The notes under the pieces: generated by a model
Told to the model about the DNA's origin: nothing
The model's database searches: none
What the model saw: only the letters and a program-made list of their open reading frames with translations
Position numbers and translations under genes: made by a program
NCBI GenBank assembly: GCA_963851025.1
Contig: CAWKOA010000007.1
Coordinates: forward strand, 62,001-126,000
DNA: 64,000 nt
Reading direction: 5' to 3'
From: RYN-230 sp963851025
GTDB taxonomy: Bacteria > Actinomycetota > Actinomycetes > Streptosporangiales > Streptosporangiaceae
In this document: piece by piece, positions 26,380-33,297 of the stretch
Numbering within the stretch: the first letter of the stretch is position 1
Layout: the number at the start of each line of letters is the position of its first letter

Positions 26380-27315
26380 TTATGCGGCCTCGACGCCGGC
26401 CCCCTTGAAGACCTGCCGATGGTGCCAGACGACGTGATCCACTTCCACGACAGGCTGACCCGGGCGGGGTGCGAGCAGCGGCTGGCCTGACAGGTCGTCC
26501 ACTGCCCGCCGCCCGGCGTCGCTGCGGGCCACGTAGAGGCTGGACACCCGGATATGCAGCTCAGCGGTCAGCCCCAGCACGCCCAGGTCGAACAGCGCAT
26601 GGTGCAGCGCGCACAGCGCCAGCCCGTTGGCCACCACGTCCGGGCCGTCCTGGCTGTGCCAGCGCACATGCGCCGCTTCCAGACCGACGGGATTACGGCC
26701 CAGCGCCCCGTCGAAGCCGCACATGGCGCACTGGTAGGCGTAGGCCCGCAGCACCTCCTCAGCGAACCCGGGACGCCGCAGGCTCCGCCTGGCCGCCGCG
26801 ACGGCCGGGGTCGCGGCCAGCTCCAGCACCGCGAGGTCCAGGCCCACCGCGTCACAGATCATGGCGGCCAGGCCCGGGGTGAAGTGCAGGTCCAGCAGCA
26901 GCCGCGCGGCGGCCGCGAGCGTGCCCGGATCCGCCAGCAGATGCTCGGCCCCGGGCCGCAGCCGGCCCACCGCGCCACGCCCGGCCAGCCACGGCCCGCG
27001 CTCGGGAGCATCCGGACCGATCTCCGCCCCCGAACCGTCCCGCAGGTCCCAGATCTCCCGCTCCAGATGGACGAACGGCATCGCCGCCCGCTGCCGCCCC
27101 GCCGAGGCACTCGCCACCGGCGGCCCGAAGTCGTTGATCAGCGTGCTGACCGGCTCCTCAGCCTCCGCGTAGGCCGCCGCGGTGCTGCCAGCAGCCGCGA
27201 ACCTTCCGAACAGCCACAGCAGTAACAGAGGCTTGTGCGGCGCACGCAGACGCGCCCGGCCGACCGGAGCACACCGCAGCCGGGCCAGCACATCCAGGAA
27301 CTCCTCACGAGTCAC
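26380..27315 (-). CDS. Phosphorothioated DNA-binding HNH restriction endonuclease
   Basis: GTG at 27315 follows AGGAGGGG by six bases. The 311-residue protein has an N-terminal region (about 1-165: PVGRARLRAPHKPLLLLWLF, FGPPVASASAGRQRAAMPFV) that matches the sulfur-binding-domain layout, then an HNH nuclease: CxxC at 196-199 (YQCAMCGFDG), His216 (EAAHVRWHSQDG), Asn230 and C-A-L-H-H at 235-239. Such type IV enzymes cut DNA carrying phosphorothioate modification, so the host is expected to lack, or to repel, dnd-type modification. It lies just beside two tRNA genes. Confidence 0.85.
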   Translation of the reverse strand: MTREEFLDVLARLRCAPVGRARLRAPHKPLLLLWLFGRFAAAGSTAAAYAEAEEPVSTLINDFGPPVASASAGRQRAAMPFVHLEREIWDLRDGSGAEIGPDAPERGPWLAGRGAVGRLRPGAEHLLADPGTLAAAARLLLDLHFTPGLAAMICDAVGLDLAVLELAATPAVAAARRSLRRPGFAEEVLRAYAYQCAMCGFDGALGRNPVGLEAAHVRWHSQDGPDVVANGLALCALHHALFDLGVLGLTAELHIRVSSLYVARSDAGRRAVDDLSGQPLLAPRPGQPVVEVDHVVWHHRQVFKGAGVEAA

Positions 27316-27561
27316 GCAGCCCCTCCTGAAACCGGCAGCCCGTCAGCATCGTCATCGTCCAGCGGGTCCAGGCCGACCGGGCAAGGAACCTGGAATCTGT
27401 TCAACGGGAGTCGCCACTACGCCGAACAGCATGCCAGCAGGGTCCAGCCCGTGACGGTCACTGCCACCGGCTGGCGTTCAACACCACGGTCAAATGACGG
27501 TCAAACGATCTTGGAAGCCACTTGGCTGTCCTCAGCAAGCCCTGTGACCTGCACTTTTGGT

Positions 27562-27635
27562 CGGGATGGCGAGATTCGAACTCGCGGCCTCCTGCTCCCA
27601 AAGCAGGCGCGCTAACCAAGCTGCGCCACATCCCG
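27562..27635 (-). tRNA. tRNA-Pro(UGG)
   Basis: The reverse strand folds as a 74-base cloverleaf: acceptor CGGGATG with CATCCCG, D-arm with GCGC stems, anticodon stem CCTGC/GCAGG around TTTGGGA with anticodon TGG, and T-arm with GTTCGAATC. No CCA is encoded. Confidence 0.93.
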
Positions 27636-27778
27636 CTAAGCCGACCGTAGCCTACCGTCCCTGGCTGATTCGCGGGCGGTCACGGACGCGATCCAGTGGC
27701 CCGGACGACCCGATGAGCCGGTACGCTACCCGTGATGACGTGCTGGCCCAGCCAAACCGGGCTGCGCTGGCGCGGCTC

Positions 27779-27849
27779 GCGGGCGTAGCTCAATGGTAGA
27801 GCCCCAGCCTTCCAAGCTGGTCATGAGGGTTCGATTCCCTTCGCCCGCT
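27779..27849 (+). tRNA. tRNA-Gly(UCC)
   Basis: 71 bases: acceptor GCGGGCG pairs with CGCCCGC (27842-27848), discriminator T, D-arm GCTC/GAGC, anticodon stem CCAGC/GCTGG around CTTCCAA with anticodon TCC, and T-arm GGTTCGATTCC. No CCA is encoded. Its 3' half recurs three times downstream, so it is the insertion site of mobile islets. Confidence 0.95.
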
Positions 27850-27856
27850 CCGATGT
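27805..27856 (+). repeat. Attachment-site repeat copy 1 (within tRNA-Gly)
   Basis: The segment from the anticodon stem through the 3' end plus seven bases is repeated exactly at 28713-28764 (52 bases) and partly at 31011 and 32693. It is the expected crossover segment of a tRNA-targeting element. Confidence 0.8.
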
Positions 27857-27914
27857 CCTGAGACTGAACACCCTCGCCCGCTCCCGGCATCTTTGCTGCG
27901 GCAGGCAATCCGGC

Positions 27915-28181
27915 CTAGATGACGCTCAAATGCTGGACACGCACCACCAGCACGACGTCGTCCCGGTAGTCCTCCAGGAACCAGATCAGCCAGGAACCCT
28001 CACCGTAGGTCTTCAGGCCGGAAACAGCCTCTTGCAGATCTAAGGGAGTGCCGATCCGGCGAACGCCAACAGCGTCGGCAAGCCGCGCAGCCAGGGCCTC
28101 GACCTCGGCGATCTGCTCTGACGTGAGACCGCCGACGACACTAGCTGTGTCAGGGACGTACTCCCACGTCCAATCGCTCAC
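27915..28181 (-). CDS. Small protein of a two-gene module, possible toxin
   Basis: An 88-residue protein (SDWTWEYVPDTASVVGGLTS ... WLIWFLEDYRDDVVLVVRVQ). GTG at 28181 overlaps the upstream stop by four bases, so it is co-translated with the DUF6247-like gene. The C-terminal hydrophobic strand pattern resembles ParE/RelE-like toxins, but I cannot confirm this. It lies inside islet A, between tRNA-Gly and attachment copy 2, which fits a selfish or addiction module. Function is inferred from context. Confidence 0.6.
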   Translation of the reverse strand: MSDWTWEYVPDTASVVGGLTSEQIAEVEALAARLADAVGVRRIGTPLDLQEAVSGLKTYGEGSWLIWFLEDYRDDVVLVVRVQHLSVI

Positions 28182-28528
28182 GTGGTCGCCGACTCCGCCC
28201 GGCGCAGGATCTCGCTGATCTCGGCAGCCGCCGCCCGCCGCGCATCGCGATCCGCGGACTCCGCGACGATGCGCTCGCAGTCACGCAGCCGGGCGGCCAG
28301 CGCAGGCCAGCGCTCAACCGCCACCCAGGCCCACCAGTGCTCCACGAAGTACCTCGCTGGCATCAGGCTGTACTCATCCCGTGCCCGGGCCGTGGCAGCC
28401 GTCCAGTCAGACTCGAACTTCGCCAGCGCAGCAGTATCGAGCTTGGCCACAGCCGCACGCAGCGCCGCCGGATCTCGTTCAGGAAGCGGCACGACTGGCT
28501 GCTGCCCACCCTCACGCGTCGCGGTCAT
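28178..28528 (-). CDS. DUF6247 family protein, possible antitoxin partner
   Basis: The 116-residue protein contains PVVPLPERDPAALRAAVAKL followed by ALAKFESDWTAATARARDEY, a helical pattern recalling the actinobacterial DUF6247 family, and then a helical region with WWAWVAVERWPALAARLRDC. It is the first gene of the pair with 27915-28181. DUF6247 proteins are often found next to small toxin-like proteins, so an antitoxin role is plausible but unproven. ATG 28528 has a weak ribosome site. Confidence 0.65.
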   Translation of the reverse strand: MTATREGGQQPVVPLPERDPAALRAAVAKLDTAALAKFESDWTAATARARDEYSLMPARYFVEHWWAWVAVERWPALAARLRDCERIVAESADRDARRAAAAEISEILRRAESATT

Positions 28529-28617
28529 GGTATCGAGTGTAGGCCGACCAGGCCTGATGAGCGCGTCCTGACAGATCCCGGCCCTACCCAGGCTCCGGGC
28601 GTGCCCGTTGCGTGCCT

Positions 28618-28764
28618 GATCGAAGGGTCAGTGACGGAGCTTCAAGGGGACTCACGGTCACTGGCAAACATGCCCTGGCCTGGACCGCAGCAGTTCAGGC
28701 TAGTGCGGGCCGCAGCCTTCCAAGCTGGTCATGAGGGTTCGATTCCCTTCGCCCGCTCCGATGT
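28618..28764 (+). repeat. Islet end with attachment repeat copy 2
   Basis: 28713-28764 is identical over 52 bases to tRNA-Gly positions 27805-27856. The 95 bases before it (from GATCGAAGGGTCAGTGAC) are homologous to 32588-32692, with 17 differences in 100 aligned positions counted by eye. The arm contains the inverted pair CAGTGAC/GTCACTG. It looks like the distal end (attR side) of islet A. Confidence 0.75.
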
Positions 28765-28785
28765 GGTGTCGCAAGACATCGAGGA

Positions 28786-28818
28786 CACCCCGAACCCTCA
28801 TTAGGGTCGGGGTGTTTT
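28786..28818 (+). terminator. Rho-independent terminator
   Basis: CACCCCG-A-ACCCT pairs with AGGGT-CGGGGTG around CATT, followed by TTTT (28815-28818). It starts 22 bases after attachment copy 2 and may be the original terminator of the tRNA-Gly gene, displaced by insertion of islet A. Confidence 0.75.
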
Positions 28819-28839
28819 CGGTTGGGGGCCGGGTGGCCG

Positions 28840-28950
28840 TCAGGTGCCTTGGTAGTCCCGGCTGGGGTCGAGGATTAGTTCGCGGAGCAGTTCGCCGGTG
28901 GCGGCGTTGATGACGCGGAAGTAGCCGCGGCGTCGATAAACCAGGCGCAC
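28840..28950 (-). pseudogene. C-terminal remnant of an IS481-type transposase
   Basis: The reverse strand reads VRLVYRRRGYFRVINAATG, then ELLRELILDPSRDYQGT and a stop. The Arg-rich strand followed by INAATGELLREL and DPxRDYQ is the C-terminal end of many actinobacterial IS481/integrase-core transposases. The catalytic domain is missing upstream. Confidence 0.6.
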
Positions 28951-29020
28951 TGGTGAAGGTAAGGCTCGACCTGTGTGGTGGGGATGCCGCCGCGGATCAT
29001 GAGGGCGTAGGCGAAGGCGG

Positions 29021-29638
29021 TCACGGCGCTTCCAGCAGATGGGTCACCCGCGCCCGGTCTGCCCGCAGCCAGGAAACGCGAGCGAGCACGAGCAGGCTGG
29101 ACACGACACCCGTGGCGCCCAGCATGATCAGCCGGGGATCGGCCTCGTGGATGCCGAACACGCCCCAGCAGAGCAGTTCACCGAAGATCAGCAGCCAGGT
29201 GACCCGGGATACACCGGCCGTGTCCTTGGACCGGTACACCGTCCACACCGACGGCGTGACCTGCAGCAGGAAGGCCACAGCCAGGGCCGAGCCCAACCCC
29301 GCGCGGCCGAACACCGCAGCGGCGTTGAGCAGCACCACCGCCCACACCGACGCAAGCACCATGGGCCGTTTCGGCACACCGCCACCGCGTCGTGCCAGCA
29401 CTACCGCGAGCCATCCCGACAAGACAGTCGCCGAGATGGCGGGGACAAGCGCGGTCCAAAAACCCGACAGCGCGAAGTAGGCCAGCCAGGCAGCGTTGTT
29501 CACGCTCGTCAGCGCCGCCCACGACCACGACACGCCCGCCATGGTCCCAGTGCGGCGGACCCTGGCCAGCTGCGGCAGGAACTGCGGCACCGCCAGGAAC
29601 GCTGCCACCAGCGGAAGCGACGCGAACACCATGTGCAT
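29021..29638 (-). CDS. PQ-loop (SemiSWEET-like) membrane protein
   Basis: From ATG 29638 the protein has about 205 residues and six to seven membrane helices. Two PQ-loop-type repeats are visible: VPQFLPQLARVRRTGTMAGV near 17-36, and LQVTPSVWTVYRSKDTAGVS near 125-144, where the second has Gln-Val-Thr-Pro rather than Pro-Gln. PQ-loop proteins carry sugars, amino acids or similar small molecules. It is divergent from an Lrp-type regulator, with shared operator-like repeats, so that regulator probably controls it, perhaps as an exporter. A frame extending to 29716 covers the operator and was not used. Confidence 0.8.
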   Translation of the reverse strand: MHMVFASLPLVAAFLAVPQFLPQLARVRRTGTMAGVSWSWAALTSVNNAAWLAYFALSGFWTALVPAISATVLSGWLAVVLARRGGGVPKRPMVLASVWAVVLLNAAAVFGRAGLGSALAVAFLLQVTPSVWTVYRSKDTAGVSRVTWLLIFGELLCWGVFGIHEADPRLIMLGATGVVSSLLVLARVSWLRADRARVTHLLEAP

Positions 29639-29683
29639 CAGCGTTTCCCATGATTCTGTCGGGCGAAGATCTCTCGCTAAAAC

Positions 29684-29730
29684 GCTACGTCGTTTTGCGT
29701 AGCTAATGCTTGCCACTTTTGCCGCTACGC
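29684..29730. promoter_or_regulatory. Likely Lrp operator between divergent genes
   Basis: Three related half-sites: GCTACG (29684-29689), GCGTAGC (29697-29703) and GCTACGC (29724-29730). The last two are exact inverted copies and the first forms an inverted pair with the second. The AT-rich surroundings and position between the PQ-loop and Lrp genes suggest the regulator's own binding sites. Confidence 0.5.
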
Positions 29731-29757
29731 AGCGATCATCGGCAATAATCTTTCACT

Positions 29758-30225
29758 ATGGACAAAGTTGACCGGGCGATCCTTGCCGAGCTGCAAGCCG
29801 ACGGCCGGCTGACGGTCACCGAGCTTGCCGACCGGGTGCGGCTCACACCCGGCCCCTGCCACCGGCGGCTGCGTGAACTCGAACGCAGCGGCATCATCAC
29901 CGGCTACCGCGCCATCGTGAACCCTGCCGCCGTCGGGATGGGATTCGAGGCCCTCGTGCAGATCACCCTGGAACGCGGCGACGCCGGCACCGTCGCCTCC
30001 TTCGAAACGGCCCTGGCCGAGCTGCCGCATGTCCGGCACGCAGAGCGCCTATTCGGCGACCCCGACTACCTGCTGCGGGTGGCCGCGCGAGACCTCGACA
30101 GCTTCGCGACACTGCGGGACCAGGAACTAGCCACGCTGCCAGGCGTACACCGTCTCACCTCAACCATCGTGATGAAACGCATCATCGACAACCGGCCCGT
30201 GCCACTCGCCACCCGAGATAACTAA
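29758..30225 (+). CDS. Lrp/AsnC family transcriptional regulator
   Basis: A 155-residue protein: N-terminal winged helix (DKVDRAILAELQADGRLTVT, then ELADRVRLTPGPCHRRLREL), linker GIITGYRAIVNPAAVGMGFE, and the C-terminal RAM/AsnC ligand domain (ERGDAGTVASFETALAELPH ... GDPDYLLRVAARDLDSF). Such regulators sense amino acids or related metabolites. Divergent orientation to the PQ-loop transporter points to local control. It sits in islet B. Confidence 0.9.
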   Translation: MDKVDRAILAELQADGRLTVTELADRVRLTPGPCHRRLRELERSGIITGYRAIVNPAAVGMGFEALVQITLERGDAGTVASFETALAELPHVRHAERLFGDPDYLLRVAARDLDSFATLRDQELATLPGVHRLTSTIVMKRIIDNRPVPLATRDN

Positions 30226-30320
30226 GCAAGCGCCGCTGCCGGACCCGCGACGGTCAACGCAGCGGTAAGAGCTGCTCCGTTGGAGAGGTCATGTATGACG
30301 AATCGTGATACACTTTCCTT

Positions 30321-30560
30321 GTGACTGTTGCGATTAGTCTGCGCTTGGACGACGAAGCGCTGCGCGCGCTGAACCAGCTTGAAGCGGCCGGACTGAGCAG
30401 GTCCGAGGCGATCCGCCGGGCGATCATCGATAGCGCCGCCCGACTGCAGCGGCGCAAAGCGCTCGCCCAAGAGGTCGCCGCACTCGAAGCCGACGAGGGT
30501 GATCGGCAGGAAATGCTGGAAATCGCGGCTGTGATGGAGAGTTTGCGTGCTCCGGGGTGA
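30321..30560 (+). CDS. Ribbon-helix-helix antitoxin
   Basis: GTG 30321 begins a 79-residue protein. The start TVAISLRLDDEALRALNQLE, then GLSRSEAIRRAIIDSAARL, is a ribbon-helix-helix DNA-binding fold, and the acidic C-terminus (ALEADEGDRQEMLEIAAVME) would bind the toxin. It overlaps the MazF-like gene by 14 bases, a standard toxin-antitoxin arrangement. It probably also represses its own promoter. Confidence 0.85.
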   Translation: MTVAISLRLDDEALRALNQLEAAGLSRSEAIRRAIIDSAARLQRRKALAQEVAALEADEGDRQEMLEIAAVMESLRAPG

Positions 30561-30864
30561 CATCCACGAGTTCCGGATGCCACGCGGCCTAGGACACGAG
30601 CAACGCGGCCGCCGATTTGGCGTGGTGGTCCAAGCCAACGAGTTCTTGCCCAGGTCAGTAGTCCTGGTAGCACCGACGTCCCGCAGCGCACGGCCTGCGT
30701 CTTTTCGACCAGAGATAGATCTGCTTGGCGAAAACACCCGGATCCTGGTTGAGCAGGTCGGTGCGGTCGATGCTGGTCGCCTGGGCGAACTGGTCGGCCG
30801 AGTTACTCCAGAACAACAGTGGGGCATCGACGAAGCACTCATGACCGTCCTCGGACTACGTTAG
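30547..30864 (+). CDS. MazF/PemK-type toxin, endoribonuclease
   Basis: GTG 30547 lies within the antitoxin's last codons. The 105-residue product starts LRGDIHEFRMPRGLGHEQRG, continues RRFGVVVQANEFLPRSVVLV and APTSRSARPASFRPEI, and ends TPEQQWGIDEALMTVLGL, the order of strands of MazF-like endoribonucleases. The pair belongs to islet B and likely stabilises it. Confidence 0.88.
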   Translation: MLRGDIHEFRMPRGLGHEQRGRRFGVVVQANEFLPRSVVLVAPTSRSARPASFRPEIDLLGENTRILVEQVGAVDAGRLGELVGRVTPEQQWGIDEALMTVLGLR

Positions 30865-30907
30865 CGACCTGAGCATCCCATCTCGGGCATCCTGTGGCCA
30901 AGATCGT

Positions 30908-30929
30908 CGTGCCATTGCCGTGCCATTAA
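30908..30929 (+). repeat. 22-base repeat near attachment copy 3
   Basis: The 22 bases contain GTGCCAT twice, 11 bases apart, and end TTAA. The same 22 bases with one change lie at 33553-33574. Paired direct repeats near an attachment core resemble recombinase arm sites. Confidence 0.5.
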
Positions 30930-30938
30930 GCAGGGTGA

Positions 30939-32456
30939 TCAACGGTCAATCGCGGTCATACCGGCTACACGAATCCGCAGACCAAGGCCCACGACGGCCA
31001 TGCGCGGACCGCCTTCCAAGCTGGTCATGAGGGTTCGATTCCCTTCGCCCGCTCTTTTGACCCCCAGGCGGCGCAGTTCGGCTTCGAAGGCGTCGCGGCC
31101 GCCTTTGCCGCCGGAGTATCTCGTCGTGAAGACGAGACCGTTGTCTGGAGGCGTGGGGGCGGGGACGCCCTGGGCGGCGGCGCGGGCTCGGGGGCCGACT
31201 GCGCGCTCAGGCCTGAGGCGACGGGTAAGCACCAGGGCGCATGCGGTGGCCGCGATAAACACGAGCAGCGTGAGCACGTAGTAGTTGCCGACGATCAATT
31301 CCAGCCCACGCCACGTGAACTCGACTGCCGCCCGGCTGTTGCCGCGGTTCGGCGCGAGAAGCAGCAACCCGCGCGGCAGCAGCTGGGCCTTAGGGTCGTA
31401 GCCGCCCTGGTTGCCAATAGGCAGGGGCCACCAGCCAAACAAGCCCACCACCAGCGCGGCGCCGAGGATCCGGTAGCCGACGCGCCGTGGTGCGTACGCG
31501 GCGAGGACAAGTGCCGGTACCACGTAAACGTAGTGGTGCGACCAGCTGATCGGGGACACCAGCAGGCCGGTCGCGGCGCACGCAACCAGGCCGAGTAGCT
31601 CGTGGCCACGCCGGCTCGCCAGTATCGAGGTGGCGAGCCCGGCGATGCCGACGACGACCGCCGCGACCAGCCAGTACGCGTGCGCGTCGGGCCCGGCGTG
31701 GGTAAGGCGCAGTATGACGCCGTTAAGGGACTGGTTGTCCAGGTGGAAGGGTTTGCTGCCCGGCCGGGCGAACTTCCCGCCCCAGTAGACCGCGGAGGCG
31801 TGCGGCAGCAGCGCGAACCCAAGTCCTACCGTGACCGCGAAGGTCAGCGCGCTGACCGCCGCGGCCTTTACTCGCCGCGTGAACAGCAGGTACGGAATGA
31901 AGATCAACGGCGTGAGCTTGATCCCCGCCGCCAGCCCGATTCCGATGCCCTTGCCCTTGATGCGGTCCGGCAGCGCGAGATCGCCCACCACCAGGGCCAG
32001 CAGCACGAGGTTGATCTGCCCGAAGAACAGTGTCATCGCTACCGGTTCGAGCCAGAGGCCCACTGCGGCGATCGCAAACGCCGCCGCTGCCCTGGACAGG
32101 CCGGCGGGCCGCCCGGCGAGTCCCAGGCAAAGGTACGCGACCACCGGCAGCAGCCCGATCGTGAGCACCGCCAGCCCGACCTGCCAGGTCGCGAACGACG
32201 CACCGCTCCCCGCAGCGAGCAGGAGCGCTGCGAACGGCGTGTAGATGAACGGCAGCTTCGCCGGCCCGAGCTCCAGCGCGTAGAGCATCGCCGGCTGGTT
32301 CCGCACAGCGATGCCGCCATCCCGGTAGACGGCCGTGTCGATCTGCTTCCAGTAGTACTGCGGGGACGCGTGGACGAGCAGGGCGTAACCGGCCACGGCC
32401 AGCAGGAACAGTGCGACCGCGGCCATGAGCCAGGCGGCTGGCCGTATTCGAGTCAC
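30939..32456 (-). CDS. GT87-type membrane mannosyltransferase family protein, C-terminus altered
   Basis: GTG 32456 follows GAGGAG by eight bases. The 505-residue protein has ten or more membrane helices with the first-loop acid in YYWKQIDTAVYRDGGIAVRN, then PAKLPFIYTPFAALLLAAGS and FGQINLVLLALVVGDLAL; LAAGIKLTPLIFIPYLLF and PISWSHHYVYVVPALVLAAY are typical of DUF2029/GT87 polyprenol-dependent mannosyltransferases. The last part (KRAGEGNRTLMTSLEGG, then to 30939) is the reverse translation of tRNA-Gly attachment copy 3 plus flank, so the natural C-terminus was probably replaced on insertion. Confidence 0.85.
   Translation of the reverse strand: MTRIRPAAWLMAAVALFLLAVAGYALLVHASPQYYWKQIDTAVYRDGGIAVRNQPAMLYALELGPAKLPFIYTPFAALLLAAGSGASFATWQVGLAVLTIGLLPVVAYLCLGLAGRPAGLSRAAAAFAIAAVGLWLEPVAMTLFFGQINLVLLALVVGDLALPDRIKGKGIGIGLAAGIKLTPLIFIPYLLFTRRVKAAAVSALTFAVTVGLGFALLPHASAVYWGGKFARPGSKPFHLDNQSLNGVILRLTHAGPDAHAYWLVAAVVVGIAGLATSILASRRGHELLGLVACAATGLLVSPISWSHHYVYVVPALVLAAYAPRRVGYRILGAALVVGLFGWWPLPIGNQGGYDPKAQLLPRGLLLLAPNRGNSRAAVEFTWRGLELIVGNYYVLTLLVFIAATACALVLTRRLRPERAVGPRARAAAQGVPAPTPPDNGLVFTTRYSGGKGGRDAFEAELRRLGVKRAGEGNRTLMTSLEGGPRMAVVGLGLRIRVAGMTAIDR
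31011..31054 (+). repeat. Attachment-site repeat copy 3
   Basis: Forty-four bases identical to the tRNA-Gly 3' half, ending CGCCCGCTC. It closes islet B and lies inside the 3' end of the GT87 gene on the other strand. The preceding 100 bases are not homologous to those before copies 2 and 4. Confidence 0.8.
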
Positions 32457-32587
32457 CGCTCCGTCTCCTCGGCCTTGAACCGGCTTCGCCTGCCAGGAGA
32501 GCCAAGCGGACCCGGTCTTGATCCCCTTCAGTAACGGGACGCCCAAGCATGCGCGAACTCTGGCCGGGCGGCATGTCCGTTACGTCC

Positions 32588-32728
32588 GATCGGAGGGTCA
32601 GTGACAGTGTTTCATGGGTACTCACGGTCTCTGGCGAACATGCCCTGACCTGGGCTGCAGCAGTTCAGAGGACTGCACGCCGCAGCCTTCCAAGCTCGTC
32701 AAGAGGGTCCGGTTCCCTGCGCCCGCTC
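32588..32728 (+). repeat. Islet end with degenerate attachment repeat copy 4
   Basis: 32693-32728 resembles the tRNA-Gly 3' half with five changes; the 105 bases before it are homologous to the arm of copy 2. It closes islet C and appears to be the oldest junction because it is the most diverged. Confidence 0.65.
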
Positions 32729-32749
32729 CAACGGAGCTTCGCAGGCGAC

Positions 32750-33297
32750 CTAGCAGGTACTCAGTTCGGTCGCGCTGAGCTCCGACCACTTGTGGGTGGT
32801 CAGGCTCAGCTTGATGTAGTGCAGCGTGTAGGTGTTGTTGCTCGCCGTCACCACCCACGACAGGCACAGGGGCGTATAGGTGCCATTGCCGAGGTAGGCC
32901 CACTCGCTGTTGTTGGCCAGCGCCGGGACCAGGTTCGTGGCTAGCACCTGCGTGCCGTTCGTCTTGTCCCAGTGGAACTCTTGCAGTTGCACCGCGCTGG
33001 GCCGGGGGTCGTACCACCACTCGCCGCACTTGGCCGTGCAAGCGCCGATGGGCCCCAGGCTGGTGTCTTCCACCAGCGTGCCGTAGTTCGTGGTGGTGAT
33101 CTTCGCAGGCGCGGTGGAGACGGTCCACTGGCCGGCCGGTGGACCGCCGGGCCGACCGGGGTGGCGTTGCCGCCGCCCTTGAACAGGACGAGGCGGGTCG
33201 GCGTGGGCTGACTGGCCGCCGATGCGACGGACGGCGCGGCCAGGGCCAGCGCGGTGCTGGCCAGCGCGAGCGCGAATGCGGTGCGGATCAGGCGCAT
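32750..33297 (-). CDS. Secreted protein of unknown function, one frameshift
   Basis: ATG 33297 starts a Sec signal (RLIRTAFALALASTALALAA, cleavage near ASAAS, residue 28). The mature part begins QPTPTRLVLFKGGGNATPVG; near 33150 a one-base shift is needed, after which the frame continues GQWTVSTAPAKITTTNYG and on to TTHKWSELSATELSTC and a stop at 32750. The second half has paired cysteines (GACTAKCGEWWYD). I do not recognise a family. The promoter side (33298-33430) is AT-rich. Confidence 0.55.

Noticed and set aside
27726..27908. Reverse-strand frame with GAGEGNRTLMTSLEGW
   Set aside because: It is the antisense reading of tRNA-Gly, a common annotation artefact, and not a gene.
31060..31150. 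Integrase-like phrase DNGLVFTTRYSGGKGG in the GT87 tail
   Set aside because: Only a few residues recall tyrosine recombinases; no catalytic Arg-His-Arg-Tyr set is visible on either strand.
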